64,000 nt of DNA from Nematostella vectensis (GCF_932526225.1 NC_064042.1:3703001-3767000), one strand, 5' to 3'. Positions 20,301 to 35,300 are shown, counted from the first letter of the stretch. Notes: generated from the letters alone by a model not told the origin. A program made the numbers and translations.

Positions 20301-23300
20301 AAGATAGTTCCAAATAACGTCACCTCTCCGTAAAGCGTTGACCAATCAAAAACATCAAATGTTATCCCGTCAGTTTGAACGATGGAAAGTTTGAAATTGT
20401 TGACGAGAGCTCTCAGAGTATTGAAAATGGCAGTTTAATTGTGTGTAAATGGCTGAGCAAAATGTAAATGCGCATTTTAATAGCCCTAAACACAATATTT
20501 CTCTTCGGCGTAAGGCTGAAGTACTTTAGTATGGGAAAAAAGAAAAACTTAATAATGGTGACTTTGTAGTAACTCAAAAAATACCTTTTCCTTGAGTGAT
20601 AAGACGAGCTACGCATAGAAACTCAAAGAAATCCACTGTCCCCGATGAGTCCACGTCCACTTCTAACATCGCCTCCTGGAAACCAATATGCAACGCATAC
20701 ATTATTTAGAAACCTATCGTCTTCAAGTGGGTATGCTGACTGAGTTGTACATGTTTCAACAAACAAAATGATCAAGAGACCCCCTCCTTGAGATGCAAAT
20801 TTCATTAAAAAAGGAACAAAAAACTCAAGAAATCCTTCCCTCTTCCCTGACATTCACATGACATTCACATTAAAGAGAGAAAGAACTTTTTTAAGGCTGG
20901 TTTCCATTTGATCACTCACGATCGCCCGATCGATGAAAATGGTGACAGCGATCGTTAGCGATTAAATGGAAATACTTAAAAAAAAAAAAAACAAGCGATC
21001 GTGCGCGATCCAACGCATCACTGATTTCAGGGATCGGGCAATCTTGAGCGATCAAGTAGAAACCCAGCCTTAAGTAGCGCGTGAATCATACGAATGTGCT
21101 CTCCCGCGTTCTGTTCAATGTGAAAGCTACCAAATAAGGCACTGTCTAAGTTTGGGGTACGCGAACATAGGATATTTGGATATTACGTTTAACTACACTT
21201 CAAGGCAAACTCTGATTAAATCATTGCTGTTTGATTATATAGTTCGAAACAGATATCAGAAAGTAGTAAGGTTTTCATAGCTGGTTGAGACTCCATGTGT
21301 CTTGGCCTCACCTTAATTTCTTCTGTGGTTGCCATTCGCCCTAGAGTGTCGGGAATAGCCCGTAACAACTACAAGTAACATAGAAGTAATAAACTTTAGT
21401 ATAACTATGCTTGGCTATGATATAGCCGATTTCGCTGCCTCAAAAATACTTGAGCGAATACTCATTTTGAAAACTCATTGTTCGGGTGCGTAAATGTTAG
21501 CGTATATAGTATGGATTCCTATGAAATAGTTACCTCTTGTGTATCAAGATGAAAATCGTCATTTGTGTCGAACACTTTGAACTGCATGAACATATCCTCG
21601 ATCTGTGAAATATGAACTAGTTATCTTATAGCAATATGAGCTTACTTGCTTTCAAAGTCATTCAAAGTCCACGTAGACACACATTGTTAGCGATGCTAGG
21701 GAGTGAAGGATGAGCCAACCATTGCTGGAGTCGCAGAAAAAAGATCTGCGAATAATATTTTCTTTCGCCCTAGCAAAATCTTTAGAAAGTAGGGCCTCGA
21801 ATGCAATAAGCGCCGATGTATTTTCTTCTATAGGTTGTATATCCACTTAAAATCGCACTAAGGAACTATCTACCTGTAGGCAAGAAGAAATACAATGAAA
21901 GAGAAGCGATGGTGCAAACTCATACAATAGGTCGGTACGTACCTCTTTTGCCGACCATTCTGGGAAGTGCTCCATAGTCTCTTTGATCAGCGGCTTGTTA
22001 CTCGCCATATCCACTAATTGTGGGTGCACGCCAGTAACTGCACATGCGGCAAATAATCAAGTCACACAATCATGCTTTGCAACATACAATTCAAACAAAA
22101 CATCGCGGGGCAAATGTCGTTAACGAGCGCACGTTTCCCCGCTGCTTAGCCACTCAAGTAAACATTTTGTTTAGTACGGGTCAAAGTTTCTTGGGCAAAC
22201 AACAGAAACTAGCGCTCTAGAAATGTCGACAATGTAAGCTCGATTATAGGAGCGGCATTATAGAACTATGGCCACTGGAAGAGCACTTGCGCCATCAGAT
22301 AGGGTTCTCAGATAAGGTTCTCGGAACGCCGAGCACCCAAGGGCGCAATAAGCTTTCTAACAGGTTGCGCCTTACTATTCGGCCGATGAACGGAAGGCGC
22401 CGAACGCCCAAAAGCACGACGGGCTTATGCCGACAGGTGGCGCCTTACTATTCGGCAAAACGTCCGAAGCTGTCGAACATCCGAAAGCGCAGCGAGCTTA
22501 TGCCGACAGGTGGCGCCTTACTATTCGGCATAACACCCCGAAGGCGCCGAACACCGGAAAGCGCAACAAGGTCATGACGACAGGTGGCGCCTTACTATTC
22601 GGTAAAACACCTGAAAGTGCAACGAGCTTATGACGACAGGTGGCGCCTTACTATTCGGTAAAACACCCGAAAGCGCAACGAGCTTATGCCGTAAGGTTGG
22701 CGCATTAGTTCACTGCCTATAACGAGAAGACTGGGCTCGACCTGTATTTGGATATGTTTCTCCCACATTTTGCGAACTCACCAATATGGTAAATATATGA
22801 GACTAAGAAGGAATAAAATACGAACTTACTTTGGGCAGATTTGCCTTTTTTCGCGGAGTCATTGTTGTTCTTCCCTTCCCGCCAACCAGTCAACAGCGGG
22901 TGCTCAAAGTCTGTGCGGATGCCAGAGTTTTCTATTTCTTCTAGATGCTTTTCAAGATCCATGAAAGGTCGAGAAACTTTCTTTCCCAGTGGATGCCCGG
23001 CTAATTCCTAAAAAGACAGATCAATGGTTGTCCGAGTCCTTTCTCTCGCGACTAGGGAGGGATGGGATGGTGAAGGAAAACAAAATAAATAAAACACTAG
23101 GCGTATTTTGACACTTACGACATTAATGCCGAGGTAATGGGAAGGAAGTGTCGCTCTGAAGTCTGTCAGCGTCCCTGATAAACAACAAAAACAAAAAGAA
23201 TTATGTGTGTTCTCATACCGCTTATCTCACTACTATTTTTTATACCATTACAGCACCTAAAGTAATAGCAAACTTTCTATGTTAAATAACATACCTTCCA

Positions 23301-26300
23301 TGTTGAATAGCATACCTTCTTTCACCGCCACGTACATCTTGTTTAGCATAGAGGCGAACGCCTTCTGGTCCTTGTTGTACTCTTTCACAGTTAGATGTTG
23401 ACGCTCCAGCATTACTCTATGGCGCAAGACGACATTCTAGTGTTTTGTTTTATTAACAAAACTTACACTTGAGGCGTTGGGCGTTGACAAAAACAGCGGA
23501 GTATCCGAGAGTGCTCGAAAGATGAGGGAAGGGGGGTGGGGGGGGGGGGGTGATAAATAATCCGTATTGCCTTCCATAAAATTCGTCTAAAATCTGTTGA
23601 TTACGAAATTTATGAAGGCGATAACTTAATGATGACTATGATAGTGCGAAAACGTAGGAAAAAACACCGGACAACCTCTATCTGCTGGGGTGCGTCGGAC
23701 ATTGTGGTCTGCGTCGATAATTGATTAATTAATAAAACCTTTAAAAGAAAAAGTCGACAATAACGCAAATTTATGTTTTTTTATCTTTATCTTTTTCATC
23801 TTTTGTTAGTAAATCATCAATGAACTTTGTACATATACTAGTTGTAACATGCCACTGTAACTCATTTATAACCTGTAGAAATCAGGTATTGGCCTGCCGA
23901 AATATCGTTCTAAAAAAACATAAATCTGCGTTGTTGACTTTTTCTTTTAAAGATGAAAGTGTGGCTGATAATAATCATGATGACGATGAAGAGATACCTA
24001 AAGTCGCGACTCAGTCCGCTGATGAACCCAATATAATACTTTTGCTGCCTCTGCAGTTCACCTTCGGCGACAACAAGACTCTACAAAATCGAAAGAAAGA
24101 AACTTAAATTATCACTAATGCTAAAAGCCTTTGGTGAAGCGAAGATTGATTTGCACAAGACGACAAAAAATATGTCTATTACACGTTGAACTTTTCATTT
24201 ACTGCGCCCATTTTAAAACCGTAATAGGTTTTTTAAAAGTATATTACTTAAAAGTATTAAATGGTCTTAAAACGAGTGATAATTGGGTCTTATCGCTTAC
24301 TCTATCTTTCATGAATAGCTGCTGCCGCATTTTCTCCATCTCAGCCTGCGAAACGTTGCCTCCTGTTTGAACAGTTAAGAAAAGCTGAAGCGATCTATCT
24401 GCGTCAATGTCAGCATAGCGCTTTCACGTGCCTTGCCTCCTCTGTAACCTCTTAGCCCGCCCTCCCTTACATTCTTCCTAAACCACTTAGCCCGCCCTCC
24501 CTTACATTCTCCCTAAACCTCTATAAGCCCGCCCTCCCTTACCACGGCAAAAAAAGTCCGCGTTTTCCATTAATTTTCTAAGTGAGAAAACGTATAGAAA
24601 ATCCGCAATAACCTTGAATATTCTTTGGATTTTCCCGTCTTTGTAAAATTTGAGATTTTCCATGGCGTTTTCCTCGCATTTTCCACATCAGATAATCTCA
24701 CATTTCCAGGCTCCGTAAACCTGAGATATTCCAGGCATTTTCCTCGATATTCCTTTGCAAGAAAATTTGGAAAAATCTATCGCGTTTTCTCGGCGTTTAC
24801 CTAGAAGGATAACTCGAGTAATCCAAAGCTTTTCCTGACTAGAAAACGCATGGAAAATTAACCCCGTAAAATAACCCCGTTTGGTCGCATTTTCCTCGCA
24901 TTTTCCTTTGTAGGAAAATTTGGAAAAATCCATCGTGTTTTCCCGGCGTTTACCGACAAGGATAACGCAAGTAATCCAAAGATTTTCTGACCAGAAAACG
25001 CATGGAAAATTAACCCCATGTAATAACCCCGTTTGGTCGCATTTTCCTCGCATATTCCTTGGTAGGAAAATTTGGAAAAATCAATCGCGTTATCCCGGCG
25101 TTTACCGAGAGGATAACGCGAGTAATCCAAAAAAATTTCCTGTATAGCAAACGCAAGAAAAATTATCCCCGTAAAAATAGCCTTTATCTCGATAATGTTA
25201 TGTGTAAGTTTGCTTTTCAACTCAAGTTTAAGATTGAGAAAATGTGGACAAAGTGTTTCCTCCTTTCTATGTGTGTTTATTATACGCTTCCTCTCAAGGC
25301 ACGTCGATTTGGTAGCGTCTTTTGCCACACAGGAGAGAGAAGCAAAGCCAGGATGCAACATGATGATGGGTTATCCAGCTGGTGCTTTGAAGACCTTGGG
25401 GTCTTTATATCAACAACTAGATGTAAGGCATGAAGGGACATGTTTTCTTCAATTGTAGACTCTGGGATTGTCAGTAAGTAAAGCACCAGGAGACATTATA
25501 GAGGCTCTCCATGGCTGGATCACTGGAAAACCTGAGTAGAAGTATCTAGAATTTCATGGCATTTCATACAGCCCTTCTTGCAATGCATCTACAGTAAACA
25601 CCCGCAATAAGAACCTACTTTTTTCTGAGTTGCTATAGCCCAAACATGTTCTTATATGAGAGGTGCTCAGTGATATTTTAGGCTATTTACTATAGGCTCT
25701 TCCTCTTATAGTAGATTCTTATTTTTATATGAAGTTGTGGTAGCATTGTCAGGCAAACTTATTGATGTAGATTATAAAAAGAGCCTTCTTATTTTTTTTT
25801 CTGACCATCCTCATCTCTAAAATTATGAACCTGCTCCAAATGCTTGGCCTAATAGGTTCTTATACAAAAATGGGGTTCTAATTTGAACATTTTAGGCCAA
25901 CAGGTTCTTATATACTGGTGCTTACTGCAGTTGTAAAAGTTCAATATGTTCTACTTAAAAAAAAGATCTTTCTTTTTTGGCCCTCACCTTGTGGCATTTA
26001 TTTATTTAGTGATGCTCATTTAGTTATTTTTTTTTATCGAATGTTTTTAGAGAAGCTCAGCGATTTTACCTAGTGGAAGATGTATTGCACAGTACCTTTT
26101 ATACGAAAATTATATTATTGTTACTAGAAATGAGGGGGTTATTAGGTATCCTTTTACGTTCCAATTGTTTATGCGAGTTATAATAGTTTAAATACTTATT
26201 TATTTGAGAGCGATTACAAGTTGTTATTTAATATGAACAATTATAATGACATGCTGTTTATTTAAAGTATAGGATTTTAGGCAGGGAACATTTACAAGAA

Positions 26301-29300
26301 ACTATTTATGTGCTATTTTGTAAAATTACGATACGATGTTAAATAAATTTGAATTTTATTAACATAATGTGTTGGTTATCTTTAAATACATAGACAACTC
26401 TGAGAGAGGAAAGTAAAAGGTTGATGAGCAGAGAAAACCCGAATTCTGAAGGAATAATCCTGAAAGGAATATGCTTCGAAAACTCGAATAATCCTGTAGG
26501 CAAAATGCTGGGAAAACTCGAATTATCTTGAATAATCTTATAGAGAAAATGCTGGGAGAACTGGAATTTTCTAAAATAATCCTGTAGGGAAAGCGCGCAT
26601 TATCCTCGAATAATCCTACAATGATCAAGTAGGAAAACTTACATTTTCCGTCTGGTTAAACGCGAGTTTTCCTTCCGTTTTCCTTAGAAGGATAACGCTT
26701 GGAAAACTCGCATATTCCCATTCTGAAAACGTGAAAGAAAACGGCACGTACTACAAACTTGAAAAACTGTTAGGAAAATGCAGAGGAAAACGCGCGTTTT
26801 CCGATCGGATAATTTGAGGAAAATGCCAAGATTATGTTGCGTTTTCTGCGAATTTTACATTCTCCCTAAACCTCTTAGCCCGCCCTCCCTTACATTCTCC
26901 CTAAACCTCTTAGCCCGCCCTCCCTTACATTCTTCCTAAACCTCTTAGCCCGCCCTCCCTTACATTCTCCCTAAACCTCTTAGCCCGCCCTCCCTTACAT
27001 TCTTCCTAAACCTCTTAGCCCGCCCTCCCTTACATTCTCCCTAAACCTCTTAGCCCGTCCTCCCTTACATTCTCAGTAAACCTCTTAGCCCGCCCTCCCT
27101 TACATTCTCCCTAAACCTCTTAGCCCGCCCTCCCTTACATTCTTCCTAAACCTCTTAGCCCGCCCTCCCTTACATTCTCCCTGAACCTCTTAGCCCGCCC
27201 TCCCTTACATTCTCCCTAAACCTCTTAGCCCGCCCTCCCTTACATTCTCCCTAAACCTCTTAGCCCGCCCTCCCTTACATTCTTCCTTAACCACTTAGCC
27301 CGCCCTCCCTTACATTCTCCCTAAACCTCTTAGCCCGCCCTCCCTTACATTCTTCCTAAACCTCTTAGCCCGCCCTCCCTTACATTCTTCCTAAACCTCT
27401 TAGCCCGCCCTCCCTTACATTCTTCCTAAACCTCTTAGCCCGCCCTCCCTTACATTCTCCCTAAACCTCTTAGCCCGTCCTCCCTTACATTCTCCCTAAA
27501 CCTCTTAGCCCGCCCTCCCTTACATTCTCCCTAAACCTCTTAGCCCGCCCTCCCTTACATTCTTCCTAAACCTCTTAGCCCGCCCTCCCTTACATTCTCC
27601 CTGAACCTCTTAGCCCGCCCTCCCTTACATTCTCCCTAAACCTCTTAGCCCGCCCTCCCTTACATTCTTCCTAAACCTCTTAGCCCGCCCTCCCTTACAT
27701 TCTCCCTAAACCTCTTAGCCCGCCCTCCCTTACATTCTCCCTGAACCTCTTAGCCCGCCCTCCCTTACATTCTCCCTAAACCTCTTAGCCCGCCCTCCCT
27801 TACATTCTCCCTAAACCTCTTAGCCCGCCCTCCCTTACATTCTCACTAAACCTCTTAGCCCGCCCTCCCTTACATTCTCCCTAAACCTCTTAGCCCGCCC
27901 ACCCTTACATTCTCCCTAAACCTCTTAGCCCGCCCACCCTTACATTCTCCCTAAACCTCTTAGCCCGCCCTCTTCTCTTCAACTCTCTCGGATGCAACAG
28001 TGGATAGCCTTGAAAGGTTATGCCTGTGCCAGTAGCACTATTGGTACCCATTTTCCTTAGCCCCCCTTAATATGGTGGAGAACACGGGAGGATAAAGAAG
28101 GCAAATTACGCCACAATTGTATGCTCCCGCACAATACCGAGTCATTGAAAGTCCATTTCCATCGGCTTAATTAAAGCAAATAACTGAGAAACGTTCAATC
28201 AATTTCGTTAATAAACAATCTGACTAACTGATCGCGGATTGTTATTTTTTTGCAAATGAACCGTTTCATTTTCAGTTTAAACAATAACAAAGGTGTGGTT
28301 GATTGACATTCTTTAACCTCTCACTCCTTCTACTTCCTTGCCTTTCAGCCCCTCCACCATCCTCACGTTAACCCCCCCCCCATCCTTACGGTCACCTCCT
28401 ATCCTTACGCTCACCCCTCCCCTAATCGTTACGCTCACCCCCCTATCGTTACGCTCACCCCTCCCCCCATTCTTACGCTCACCCCTTCCCCCATCCTTAC
28501 GCTCACCCCTCCCCCCATCCTTACGATCACCCCCTACCCTTACGCTCACCCCTCCCCCCATCCTTACGATCACCCCCTACCCTTACGCTCACCCCTCCCC
28601 CCATCGTTACGCTCACCCCCCCTATCCTTACGCTCACCCTTCCCCCCATCATTACGCTCACCACCCCATTCTTACGCTCACCCCTCCCCACATCCTTACC
28701 CTCACCCCTCACCCCATCCTTACGCTCACCACCCCATCCTACGCTCACGCCCCCATCCTTACGCTCACCCCTCCCCACATCCTTACCCTCACCCCTCACC
28801 CCATCCTTAAGCTTACCCCCCCATCCTTACGCTCACCCCCACCCATCCTTACGCTCAAACCTCCCCACATCCTTACCCTCACCCCATCCTTACGCTCACC
28901 CCACATCCTTACGCTCACCACCCCATCCTTACGCTCACGCCCCCATCCTTACGCTCAAACCTCCCCAAATCCTTACGCTCAGCCCCCCATCCTTAAGCTT
29001 ACCCCCCCCCCCATCCTTACGCTCAAACCTCCCAAAATCCTTACGCTCAGCCCCCCATCCTTAAGCTTACCCCCCCCCCCCCCATCCTTACGCTCAAACC
29101 TCCCCAAATCCTTACGCTCAGCCCCCCATCCTTAAGCTTACAGCTCCCCCCATCCTTACGCTCACCCCTCCCCCTATCCTTACGCTCACCCCTCCCTCCA
29201 TCCCTACGCTCACCCCCTCCCCCTATCCTTACGCTCACCCCCCCCATCCTTAAGCTTACCCCTCCCCCCATCCTAACGCTCACCCCTCCCCTCATCCTTA

Positions 29301-32300
29301 CGCTCACCCCCCCCCCCCCATCCTTACGCTTTGCCCCTGCTCCCTCCCTCAATGCCTGACCTTTCTATTCCTACCCACGTGTTCTTCCCACTTATTTCCC
29401 GTTTCTTCCCCTTGACGTACCTCCCCCTTGAGCTCGTATCGTGCCATTCTTCAGATCTTTCTCCATCTTCAGAAACTTCACTTGCTCCGTTAATTCCTAA
29501 AGATATTTCTGTGACATCAGTAAAACAGCAACAACAAAGGCCACCAAAAAAAACAATTCAACAACGACAGAAAAAGAATCTCAAGCTACATCAACAATAA
29601 CGAAGCAACAAAAGCAGCAGCATCAACAACAACAAGAAACCAAAACAGTAACAGAAACAACCATAGGAAGAAGCAAAACGCAACGCAATCGCCTATAAAA
29701 GCTTATTAGCCCCTAACAGACGCTTCGGTGCTTACTCCTTTGTTTACCAGCCTGTGTAGCAAGAATATATGTGGGGTTTTCAGCGGAAATAGAGAGTGAT
29801 CGAAGGCCTTACCTGAACGCGCCGATTGAGCCGAAGCTTTGTATCTTCACTTTGCTCCTTTAGCTCTTTGAGTTCTTTTCCAAGCTGCTCTTCGCTACAA
29901 TCCCAAAGCAAGATTTGAACAGTTAGTGTTTCAATCTTTGCCACAACACGATGCCATTCATGTAACCGGATGCAGGCTAATAGGAGTGTTAAGGAATTCT
30001 TTTTCACGGCATCAGTTGTTGAGGATTTTTAAACCTCGAAACACCCTTTGACTATTAATAGCCGACTTCCAAAATAAACACAAAAATGAGTCTTAACGTG
30101 GTACTCAGTCTAAGATTACTTACTTGGACTTGATGTCTTGGACAACCTTTGCTTTTTCCCTCTGCCACAGACTAACAGTTCCTTCTCTCTGTAACCTAGA
30201 TACAAAATATTAATTTTATCTTAATTTAATGCAATCTAAGGCACCTTTATTGCGAAAAACACTCGAACTGAGTAAAAAAGTGGCCGATTAATAGAGATGG
30301 ACCGCTTGGGTGGGGTTTTATAAGAAGTGCAAAGACTCTAAATGCTTTATGTATTACAGCAATGGCTTTCAAATAAACTCTAGCAAGTTATTGGCTTTCA
30401 GGCGTGTTTTACAATAAATGTATCAACCATTATTCATTTTCAAAAGGAGGCATCATCGGATCTCCGGCCGCTTGGTTATAAAAAAAAAACTGTAAAGTCT
30501 ACAGCACCGTGGCCGCCTTAGGTGACCGCTTACAGTGTGAAGTGTACATTGGACTGAAGATGGCAGCCGTGACCGCCTTACAGAGGCTAGCCGCTACTCA
30601 CTGCTGTATCTGTCGGGATCTCTCATCAAGCTGCTCCTCCAATTTACGACAAGTCGCCAATACTGTGTTCTTCTCTGTCACAGCGTAATCATGACTGCAA
30701 AGTAAGTCAATAATGTGGCAGGTTAAAATGTATGAAGGACTTTGTGGTTTTAGGAAGGTCAAGATAAATTTTATAGTGGGACGTACTTTTGACGTTGATG
30801 CATGGACTCCGCTTGCTCCCTCTGAAGATCAACTAAAGCAAAAAAGAAAAAGATACCTTTTTACAACAATGTTTAAACAATGATTCCCCAATATGGCCTC
30901 CGTCTCTCCTCAATGACGGATTGTCGTCCTAACCTTAGTACACGACTAACTCTTGATTTAAAGATTTTCCCGTGATTGAAGTGTAATACCTTATTAACGA
31001 TATTTGATTGGTAGTTACGTCCTTGAATTAGCCGATAGTAATGGATTCTTTGAGTTAGTCGGTATTGTGCGATGGCGGCGTGATTGGCCTTACAATAACC
31101 AATTTAACTTGTGCACTTACGTCTAAGTTTGAAGTTCTCCTTAGCGATATTTTCCTCAGCCTCTGTCTTTTCCTATGGAGAACAAATACATGACAGTTCG
31201 TTAACGTTAAAGTCAGCCTTTCAGGCTTGTAGTTAAGAACTGGACGACTAAAGCCGCCAAGTTCTGGTTGAAGAGATTTTTAGGAAGATAGAGCTTTAAC
31301 AAACCCCACTCCTACTAGCCACATACACATTGCGCAGCGAATTGGTTTACTTGATCGAGTGAACCTCACATTATTCAAGCTCGTCACAAGATTGTCTTGC
31401 GCTTTCTCGTCTTTTCACCAATCAACATTTTGTAGGCAAGATACCCAAGATACTGTAAGTAACAAGGTTTACCTGAATGTGTCCGACAAGATCTGTCCGG
31501 ATGGACTTGATATCGGACAAGATGCTGTTGACGTGCAGGATATAGTACTTATCTGCAGAGGATATAAAGATTGGTGTTTCAAGATGAAATAGAATAAGTT
31601 TCAATCTTGTCAAGATCTTCCTACTAAATAAAACACAGATCTTAAATCTGTTAAAAGATGGCTATGAAAACTATACAAAAGTAAGTATCCAAGCCCTCTA
31701 TGAATAGACCCATATTTTTGCTTAATCTGTTAAAAGATGGCTATGAAAACTATACCAGTGTCCAAGCCCTCTAAGAATAGACTCATCATTTTGCTTAAGA
31801 TGACTGGTTCTCTTGAACCCAACGAATCACGCCTGGATCCGCCCATGAAACTTATCTTTTTTTCCGCAACTTATCTTTTTTTCAATTGTTAAATGACCTT
31901 AAACATACTAAGACAAATTTGCTTTTTAAAGATCATATCCCAGTTTAAAGCCTGACATTTGACCGAGATCCCTCTCGGTAAAACCTCGGTAAACCGCTAT
32001 TATAGTTTTAATTAAAGAAGCTAGAGAAGTATTAACATACCATACTCTGGAACATCCTCTGAAGATAACTGCTTCACCTGAGCCGGATCTGCGCTCTGTG
32101 GGTAAGCAAATAGGGGGTATTACAATAACAAATAGGGTATCGAGAGGGGCGGCAGGGCAGGAGAGAAGCGTTTGGGAGGGAGAAGGTAGAGCTCCATACT
32201 CATTTCGCAAACTTACAACAAGTATTGTCCAAGGCAGAAACATACAAAAAAGGATAAATTCAGAGAAACGGGATTATATGCGCTAGCAAAAGAAAGAAAA

Positions 32301-35300
32301 GGTACATTTATTGGAGAATCCCTAAGAAGGGAGATGTGCATCCACTCCTATACCATTTTGCAGATTTTGTCTGTCAGACGTACCTCACATTGTTCTTTTA
32401 ACGCTTTCAATCGATCGATTTCCTGAAAACAAACACGAGCGTCAATCAAATATTGCATCGTGTTGCAGCAAGTTCCAGTTGCCTTGTGCCAAGTAGCACT
32501 GCTATGTATATTGGAAGGGGGACCAAATTGTTTGACTGAAGACTAAAATATGGCTTTCAAAAAGGGGCCAGGCCACCAATGCTGCATCCCACCCCCCCCC
32601 CCCCCCCCCCCCCCGCTGCTACGGCCCTCTACGTCAAGCCTCGTGCGACGCATACAAACTCATTGACAGTTATATCAGCGCGCTCCAGAAAAAAAGATTG
32701 GCTTTCAGTTCGTCAATCATTGGTCTCGCAACATCCTTAAAACTTAGGCGCTCTGTTACTACGAAACTGGCTAAGGAATGACATGAGCGCGCTTTCTTGT
32801 CATGTCCTTATGATACACCTTACCAAGTCCAGCCTTCGTTTTGCCGATTCACTCGTCGGGTTGTGGTTGAAGTCGACGATCTTCTCAAATAGATCGCATA
32901 TCTAAAAAAATAAGGTCACTATTTTACTATTAAGCATAACTGTTCTTAAGTTTACACATCAAAACTCAATTTGGATTTAGGTAAATTAAGACCAAGTAAG
33001 AGAGTTCAGGAGAGCTTGCTAGGGAATGCAGATTACAAAAATATATCACTACTTATGGTTATGTGGATCTAGCGCTTTTTTCTTTTATGGGAGCGCCCTA
33101 AACTTCCACCAAAATAAAATTTATACAAAATGCATTAAAATTAACGTTAGTATTTTATGTTAACACGCCTCTACGTTGTGTGTCACTTCTATGAACGTTT
33201 TATACCGTCTAATCAAAATGTGGTGGGCATAATTTTAACCAAGATTGCACAAAACACAAAGAAAAGGCCGAATGGGGGTCATCGTGCCGGTACCGAAAAA
33301 GTCTATTAAAAATGAGATGCAAAGGAACGAATAAAAAAAGCATAATGCGCTTTGGACTTTTATAGGCAAAATAGGGAGACAACGACGCCAGAATATATTG
33401 GATTATTTTCTGCATTCTTAGCTGCCGTTTGAGTCGCGTAATGCGCCCATAATGTTTGGTTTTCGCTAAAGATTGAATCAAGTTCAGATCAAATCAGTCA
33501 CAAAGACACTATTCCACATAAACCTCTAACAGAATATTCGCTGTCAAGACTCAAGAGAGTCTTCCTTGTATTAAACAGATTTATTTTCATCAAGATGTGC
33601 TGTTTTGTTTGCACAACGAACTCAAACAACTTGTATTTCACCTGCTCTAAACTGAAAGTTGAAGATTTTTATCTTGTGACACAGTTAGTTTTCAGACAGT
33701 CTATCAGAAAATGTCTCACCACAGAAGAAGAATAAATATTCTTTTTTTTACTGTTAAACAAAATCGACCCTTCGAAAGCCTATATCGAGAACTCAGATTC
33801 GGACGTCTCCTGTCCTGTTTTTGATCCTTGAGCAAGCATTGCTGGGAGAAAACATGGAAATTTATTCGAGAACTCACGTTTTTTATTATTATTTATTTTT
33901 TTCCCTGAAGTCATTTATCACTTTACTATGTCATGTATACTTAACGGAATGTTTTTTTTTAAAGAAAATACGTGTTACGGAATAAATAATTGAGTTTTGT
34001 TACAAGTATTACAGTATGGCTTTTAAGATAATGGTCGTACTGTGTTTGTTATGCACCGCTAACTCCGCTAAACTGATAATTGTTTGGCACGAAAAATAAT
34101 AATTCACAGCAGGTCGAAAATCTCAGAATTACCAAGACTTTTAATGAGCAGCTTAAAATTATCATGTTCTTATACTCAAAAGCTTTTGAATCACAGATAT
34201 ACTTCATACAGATTTTATGGTAACCCATCTGGTTGCTTTGGAAAAAACGAATGGACAACTAAAAGTAATTTACTCGACATAATGTGTCAAAGAACAATCT
34301 CTATTACCTTAGAAAAGCTGGTCTTGAGGCTTCGTAAATTTTCTTTCAAAGCCAAGGCTTTTGGGTCCTCCTACAGGGAAAGAAAAGGCCTTTATAAGCA
34401 AAAGAACAGCAAATTCTACTCCGGTAGCAATGTTCAATGGTCGATTTAATACTATGGTACATAACAACCGACTTAGTACCTTATTTCTTCTGCTATTCAT
34501 CACGCCAAAGCACAGTTAATGTAGCCTTCCATTGCTTGAAAAACTGCTCGTATTTACGAACTTAGTAACCAGCTAACCAGCTTAATTAGGAAGCCAGAGA
34601 ATCAAAGTAATTGAATTATAACCAGGATTCACAATACCCGTAAAACCCCACAATAAGAGGTGAACAGTCGTAATGAGCTTGAACGCATGGGTTGGCAGCG
34701 ACGAAAATACCGAATTATAAACATCGTAAAGAATTCATTAGAATAACTTAAGCTAAGCGAATGATCGAAATTAACCCAAAGAGGGTAAAGAGAGTCACTT
34801 TACGAACCGGCTGCAAGCAATGTTTTGACAAGAGTAAGTGAATTCTTGAATTGCTTAGCAACGACCCACGACTATGCGATACTAGTGAGAGGACACGACA
34901 TGGACAAGCAATATACAGATCCTTAGTCAAACATTTGGGATTAATTGTCTGAAATCTCTAAATGATAACAAGAGACAGTATTGAAGACCCTGTCCAATAA
35001 CCTTAACTTAGCATAAAGACCAAAAAATTGTTAACAGGTGCTGGTTATGCCAGCAACAACACCGTTTATCGAGTAGATGTGAATCATTGACACAAACAAG
35101 ATCATTAAAAATAATAATTTTAATTTTGATTTGTAAAGTGTATAATGCCTTTTCGGTTACAACCAGGCGGGTGCACAGGGGGGCAAGAAATGCACATTTC
35201 TTCTTAAGGAATTCACATGAACTGTTTTGTGCTGTTAATTATTTTGTATCGTTCTTTGTTGTGTATTTCTGTCATTCATGAAAACCAATGGCAAAGAGCG

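Noticed and set aside
21658-22029. Minus-strand 60-62-codon frames
   Set aside because: They lie across introns of the EF-hand gene. The exons 21943-22037 and 21534-21602 join in phase without them.
23660-23690. Possible start exon on the minus strand (MSDAPQQIE before a GT)
   Set aside because: The donor (gttgtcc) is poor and the exon would compete with the better phased coiled-coil exons upstream. It could be an internal alternative start, but nothing supports it.
23820-24107. Plus-strand frame with an acidic ESVADNNHDDDEEIPK segment
   Set aside because: It has a plausible acceptor (TTTTAAAG) but no partner exon, no recognisable family and an AT-rich simple start. Kept as unsupported.
26855-27972. 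CRISPR array
   Set aside because: The repeats are contiguous 35-bp units without unique spacers in a eukaryotic intron; it is a minisatellite.
28338-29135. 265-codon open frame plus overlapping frames on the minus strand
   Set aside because: They are translations of the C-rich minisatellite in several frames, with no start context, splice sites or non-repeat sequence.
28360-29332. Telomere-like or interstitial telomeric repeat
   Set aside because: The unit CATCCTTACGCTCACCCC does not contain TTAGGG/CCCTAA arrays and its period is 24-28 bp.
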